Positions 5,662-8,816 of a DNA stretch of 8,816 nt are shown piece by piece. The stretch's first letter is position 1; each line of letters begins with the position of its first letter. Source of the stretch: Gammaproteobacteria bacterium (lineage in GTDB: Bacteria; Pseudomonadota; Gammaproteobacteria; Eutrophobiales; Eutrophobiaceae); contig JACQHV010000065.1 of NCBI GenBank assembly GCA_016198885.1, positions 1 to 8,816 on the forward strand, given 5' to 3'. The notes beneath the pieces were generated by a model, which saw only the letters and a program-made list of their open reading frames with translations, was not told the DNA's origin and did not search any database. Both the position numbers and the translations under genes were made by a program.

Positions 5662-6222
5662 ATGAGACGCCGTCTCACAAAAATTTATACCCGTACAGGA
5701 GATGATGGCACAACCGGCCTTGGTAACGGCAAACGCACGGATAAAGACAGTACACGGATTGATGTTATCGGTGATATTGACGAACTGAACAGTCTGCTTG
5801 GCGTTCTGATCGCCAGTAGCTTGTCCGATGATATCGCCGGTTATCTCCTCAATATACAACATCGCTTGTTTGACATCGGCGCTGAGTTGGCCGTGCCGGG
5901 TAATGCAGTCACACAGCCGGTCCACATCAAGCGCCTGGAGGAACTTATAGACACATACAATGCAGACCTGAAACCCCTGAAGGAATTTATACTCCCTGGT
6001 GGACAAATGTCCGGCGCCTTGTGTCATCTGGCGCGTTCCGTATGCCGGCGGGCGGAACGCAAACTTGTAAAACTTGGCAGGTCGGAATATTTAAACCCCA
6101 ATACACTCTGTTATCTGAATCGACTGTCTGATCTTCTGTTTGTTTTCTCGCGTGTCATCACGTTGAAAAAAGGCGGTAAGGAAGTCTATTGGGATAAAGA
6201 TCGCCTGAAACGATCCGTTTAG
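5662..6222 (+). CDS. Cob(I)alamin adenosyltransferase, PduO type
   Basis: Cytoplasmic enzyme that transfers the adenosyl group of ATP to cob(I)alamin to make adenosylcobalamin. The protein has 186 residues, the usual PduO-type length, from ATG 5662; an upstream TTG at 5599 would add 21 residues without family character and overlaps the small ORF. Signatures in order: TRTGDDGTTGLGNGKR (10-25, ATP-binding N-terminus), VIGDIDELNS (35-44), FILPGG (109-114), ARSVCRRAER (124-133) and YLNRLSDLLFVFSR (151-164), all characteristic of the trimeric five-helix family. No residue looks lost. No cobalamin-dependent enzyme or other B12 gene is in the window, so its role here is corrinoid salvage or housekeeping. 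It converges on the protease gene with only 6 bases between stop codons and no clear terminator hairpin. Confidence 0.95.
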   Translation: MRRRLTKIYTRTGDDGTTGLGNGKRTDKDSTRIDVIGDIDELNSLLGVLIASSLSDDIAGYLLNIQHRLFDIGAELAVPGNAVTQPVHIKRLEELIDTYNADLKPLKEFILPGGQMSGALCHLARSVCRRAERKLVKLGRSEYLNPNTLCYLNRLSDLLFVFSRVITLKKGGKEVYWDKDRLKRSV

Positions 6223-6228
6223 AAGATA

Positions 6229-6873
6229 TTATTTTTTTTGAAGTTGTAAAACCCTGCCATCACGATTCATATCAATTCTGCTGAGAAAAGAATTACCGAG
6301 CAGAATTACGCCAGGGAAGTCACTATCATGCACTGCACCGGCAACATCCTGTAATTCTATGTCGCCAACCTTTACCTTTTTTAATTTGACCAGATATATT
6401 TTCGATATCCCCCCCGCCGTATGTGATGTACTTTCTTCACCTTCAAGTTTGTAATTCAAGCCAATGCGTTTTGCGTCATTTCTGTTCATTGAGATCAATG
6501 TTGCCCCCGTATCAACGACGAAATTAACCTGGAATCCATTAATACTGCCATTCACGTTATACATACCGCCATTGTCGGGCGCTATAGTTACAATAATCCC
6601 TTCAGATGCCGCGTTGTAACTGCTACCGATATGGGTGCCGAGTGTATAGGTCTTCTGTTCGCCATTAATTTCAAGGACAGCCTCCCTGCTGTTGGCGGAT
6701 ACCAGGGTAACACCCTCGGGACTGGTTTTTCCGGCAGTAAGGACGCGTTGTTTACCATCCAGCTCCACGATAGCCTTGTCCTTGAACAGTCCGACAATCA
6801 CGATCTTTTCAACAGCAATGCTGCAGGGAGACATGAATATCAGCAGGATTAAAATGATATTTTTTATCGGCAT
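6229..6873 (-). CDS. Periplasmic retropepsin-like aspartic protease (clan AA, TIGR02281-like)
   Basis: Exported 214-residue protein. The signal peptide is MPIKNIILILLIFMSPCSIA, probably cut after Ala20. Residues about 22-80 form a small beta-rich domain (VGLFKDKAIVELDGKQRVL, TSPEGVTLVSANSREAVLEI) like the SH3-like N-terminal half seen in this protease group. The protease domain spans about 92-212: catalytic Asp121 in VVDTGATLISM, then HTAGGISK (flap region) and VILLGNSFLSRIDMNRDGRV, the conserved C-terminal part. A single DTGA motif implies a homodimeric active site, as in retropepsins. The substrate is unknown. Its start is 48 bases from the divergent amidotransferase ATG, so both promoters share a short region. 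A run of seven G residues lies in the flap codons. Confidence 0.9.
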   Translation of the reverse strand: MPIKNIILILLIFMSPCSIAVEKIVIVGLFKDKAIVELDGKQRVLTAGKTSPEGVTLVSANSREAVLEINGEQKTYTLGTHIGSSYNAASEGIIVTIAPDNGGMYNVNGSINGFQVNFVVDTGATLISMNRNDAKRIGLNYKLEGEESTSHTAGGISKIYLVKLKKVKVGDIELQDVAGAVHDSDFPGVILLGNSFLSRIDMNRDGRVLQLQKK

Positions 6874-6921
6874 AACAGGAATTGTCTATTAAAATTGATC
6901 ATCTCAATCATTTTATATGTT

Positions 6922-7632
6922 ATGAAACCCGTTCTTATTTTTCGGCATATTGCCTGTGAAGGGCCCGGTTACCTTGGTGATTTCCTTTCTTTGCGAAATA
7001 TCGCATACGATATTATCAGTATAGATGAAGGTGACAAGATTCCTGCCAAACCAGACAGGGCTGCCGGACTGGTGTTCATGGGCGGGCCGATGAGCGTCAA
7101 TGATCCATTATCCTGGATTGGATCGGAACTTGACTTGATCCGCATGGCACATGCTGAAAACCTGCCTTTGCTGGGACATTGTCTGGGCGGGCAGCTCATC
7201 AGCAAGGCCCTTGGCGGCAAGGTAACACGCAATTATGTGCCGGAAATTGGCTGGCATCCTGTTTCCCGGATTATGAATGATGAATCACAATCCTGGCTGG
7301 GTGAACTCCCTGGACAATGTGAAGTCTTTCACTGGCATGGTGAGACATTTACTATACCCGATGGCGCGACACCACTGTTACAAAGCAGGTTCTGTGCGAA
7401 CCAGGCCTTTGCAAAAGGAAACACCCTTGCGCTTCAATGTCATGTCGAGATGACGGCAAACATGGTGAAAGAGTGGATATCTGTTTACGAGAATGACATG
7501 CCAGAACCTTCCACAAGCGTACAATCCGGTAAAGAAATGATTGCTGATCTTGATAAACGTATCACATCATTACAGGCAATCGCGTATCAACTTTATTCAC
7601 AATGGTTGAAAGGCCTGAATTCAAATCATTAG
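6922..7632 (+). CDS. Class I glutamine amidotransferase (GMP-synthase-type GATase domain)
   Basis: Stand-alone 236-residue glutaminase-type protein that would release ammonia from glutamine for a partner. The start is ATG 6922 (MKPVLIFRHIACEGPG), typical of this group; a TTG 9 codons upstream is less likely. Motifs: GLVFMGGPMSV (49-59, oxyanion region), LLGHCLGGQLI (83-93) with nucleophile Cys87, and LQCHVEMTANMVKEW (171-185) with His174 and Glu176, so the catalytic triad is complete. A helical tail from about 200 to 236 extends beyond the domain. The next gene, DAHP-synthase-like, begins 12 bases after the stop, indicating an operon and perhaps a shared pathway. Stand-alone members include proteins annotated as GMP synthase-like or YfeJ-like with unknown acceptors. 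Confidence 0.92.
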   Translation: MKPVLIFRHIACEGPGYLGDFLSLRNIAYDIISIDEGDKIPAKPDRAAGLVFMGGPMSVNDPLSWIGSELDLIRMAHAENLPLLGHCLGGQLISKALGGKVTRNYVPEIGWHPVSRIMNDESQSWLGELPGQCEVFHWHGETFTIPDGATPLLQSRFCANQAFAKGNTLALQCHVEMTANMVKEWISVYENDMPEPSTSVQSGKEMIADLDKRITSLQAIAYQLYSQWLKGLNSNH

Positions 7633-7644
7633 GTACATATTTCC

Positions 7645-8757
7645 ATGATTATTATTCTTCATCCTGACACAGAAAAAACTGATCCAAATTATCTCAAATT
7701 GACGGAATATCTGTCAGGTTTACATAATATCACCATCAGAACGCATGAAGAGATTGGTACGCAGCAGATCCTGACTGAAATATATCTCATTGGTGATACC
7801 AAACAGCTTGATGCATCGATAATCGAGAGTTTCGAAGTCGTTGAGCGTGTGGTGCGCGTGTCACGTGAATACCGGATACTGGGAAGGCATAAAGATGATA
7901 ATCGTCCGAGTCATTTTGAATATAACGGTGTACGATTCGGGCAGGACACTATGCACGTCTGCGCCGGGCTTTGCGCAGTAGATACACCTGAAAATGTAGA
8001 GATCATGATGAAGACGTTGCGTGATCATGGTCTGCAATGCACCCGCATGGGCGCGTATAAACCCAGGACCAATCCATACTCATTTCAGGGACATGGCAAG
8101 AAATGCCTGCCATATGTTTTTGAACTTGCAGGTAAATATGACATCAGGGTGATTGCGATGGAAATTACTCATGATAATCAGATTGAAGAAATTCATGAGG
8201 CGCTGCTTCAGGCAGGAAAACCGACAGGCGTGATGATGCAGATAGGAACGCGCAACATACAGAATTTTGAACTTCTGAAAAGTGTGGGCAGGCAGAAGGA
8301 ATTTCCCGTCCTGTTAAAGCGTGGTTTCGGCATTACACTGGAAGAATCTTTGAACGCAGCGGAATATCTGGCGAGTGAAGGCAACCGCAATGTGATCTTT
8401 TGTTTACGTGGAATGAAAACAAATTTTGGTGATCCGCACCGTAACCTGGTAGATTTTGCGCATGTACCCGTCATCAAGCGCATGACACGTATGCCCGTTT
8501 GTATTGACCCTTCACATTCTGTTGGATCACGGAATACATCGCCTGATCAGATCCTCGATTTGATGCACGCTACAGTGCAGGGAGTAATCGCCGGCGCCAA
8601 CATGATTCTGGTGGATTTTCATCCTGATCCGGGTATTGCCCTGATTGATGGTCCGCAGGCATTGAGACTGGAAGAGCTGCCCTGGTTTCTGGAAGATATT
8701 CAAATCGCGCGTGAGGCCTACGAAATGCGCTGCAAGGCGGCAGCAAAGTATATATGA
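7645..8757 (+). CDS. DAHP synthase-like protein (class I beta, N-terminal ferredoxin-like domain)
   Basis: A 370-residue relative of the Thermotoga-type 3-deoxy-7-phosphoheptulonate synthase, which condenses PEP and erythrose 4-phosphate to open the shikimate pathway. Residues 1 to about 78 form the N-terminal ferredoxin-like regulatory domain (ending VVERVVRVSREYRILGRH); a TIM barrel follows. Matching motifs: metal-ligand Cys110; MGAYKPRTNPYSFQG (135-149); QIGTRNIQNFELL (199-211); LLKRGFG (223-229); DPSHSVGSR (288-296) with ligand His291; and ALIDG with ligand Asp335. Departures from the family: AGPCS is AGLCA (Leu109); the Glu of CERG is Leu254; the metal-ligand Glu is Asp324 (LVDFHPDP). 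It may be a specialised or less active paralogue. It forms an operon with the amidotransferase. The stop codon lies inside the first unit of the repeat at 8754-8816. Confidence 0.88.
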   Translation: MIIILHPDTEKTDPNYLKLTEYLSGLHNITIRTHEEIGTQQILTEIYLIGDTKQLDASIIESFEVVERVVRVSREYRILGRHKDDNRPSHFEYNGVRFGQDTMHVCAGLCAVDTPENVEIMMKTLRDHGLQCTRMGAYKPRTNPYSFQGHGKKCLPYVFELAGKYDIRVIAMEITHDNQIEEIHEALLQAGKPTGVMMQIGTRNIQNFELLKSVGRQKEFPVLLKRGFGITLEESLNAAEYLASEGNRNVIFCLRGMKTNFGDPHRNLVDFAHVPVIKRMTRMPVCIDPSHSVGSRNTSPDQILDLMHATVQGVIAGANMILVDFHPDPGIALIDGPQALRLEELPWFLEDIQIAREAYEMRCKAAAKYI

Positions 8758-8816
8758 TTAGTGATTGGTAAATGATGATTGGTGACAGGTTCTCAATCCT
8801 CAGCACTCAGTCCTCA
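8754..8816 (+). repeat. Degenerate heptanucleotide repeat, runs off the window
   Basis: From 8754 to the last base the sequence divides without gap into nine 7-base units. The first five resemble (A/G)TGATTG: ATGATTA, GTGATTG, then variants including an exact ATGATTG at 8775 and a degenerate GTGACAG. The last four all end in CTCA, for example ATCCTCA, GCACTCA and GTCCTCA. The period is kept across the change of unit type at 8788/8789. The first unit includes the stop codon TGA of the DAHP-synthase-like gene. The element probably continues beyond the window. Confidence 0.65.

Noticed and set aside
6223..6240. T-rich run between the convergent adenosyltransferase and protease genes as an intrinsic terminator.
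   Set aside because: There is no GC-rich inverted repeat before the run; the two stop codons are only six bases apart.
6894..6908. ATTGA-TCATC-TCAAT before the amidotransferase, resembling an FNR-type palindrome.
   Set aside because: The TTGA and TCAA halves are five bases apart instead of six, so the spacing is wrong for FNR or CRP and the match is probably chance.

Overview
The window reads as ordinary bacterial chromosome of moderate to low GC. It is most likely from a gammaproteobacterium, or less likely a betaproteobacterium. The basis is a QseB/PmrA-type two-component pair, a CmoA-family protein, a b561-type cytochrome, a PduO-type cobalamin adenosyltransferase and a clan AA aspartic protease with an SH3-like N-terminal half. 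There are no rRNA or tRNA genes, phage genes, transposases or CRISPR arrays. No gene-free stretch exceeds 300 bases; the longest is 5403-5661.

Left half, minus strand (1-4541): six genes point the same way. In transcription order they encode a cytochrome b561, a CmoA-like SAM enzyme, an isoprenylcysteine methyltransferase (ICMT)-family membrane protein, a CPBP/Rce1-family membrane protease, a QseB/PmrA-like response regulator, and the N-terminus of its histidine kinase, which is cut by the window edge. Two copies of a direct-repeat TTAA motif with 5-base spacing, the PmrA-box pattern, lie before the cytochrome and before the CmoA-like gene. The likely model is a two-component system that controls its own envelope/redox gene cluster.

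Centre (4542-5661): the divergent region between the cytochrome and a secreted beta-rich protein holds interleaved inverted repeats, one PmrA-like box and a perfect FNR/ANR palindrome. The 259 bases after the secreted protein gene hold a compact predicted three-way-junction RNA followed by a possible 21-codon ORF, ahead of the cobalamin adenosyltransferase.

Right half (5662-8816): the adenosyltransferase (plus) converges on a periplasmic retropepsin-like protease (minus). Divergent from the protease is a two-gene plus-strand operon: a class I glutamine amidotransferase and a DAHP-synthase-like enzyme with substitutions at conserved positions. The window ends in a degenerate repeat with a strict 7-base period that begins at the stop codon of the last gene.

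The most interesting items are the regulatory architecture at 3736-4632, the RNA-like fold at 5438-5508, the pairing of Rce1-like and ICMT-like genes, the altered DAHP synthase beside an amidotransferase, and the loss of a probable haem-ligand histidine in the cytochrome.
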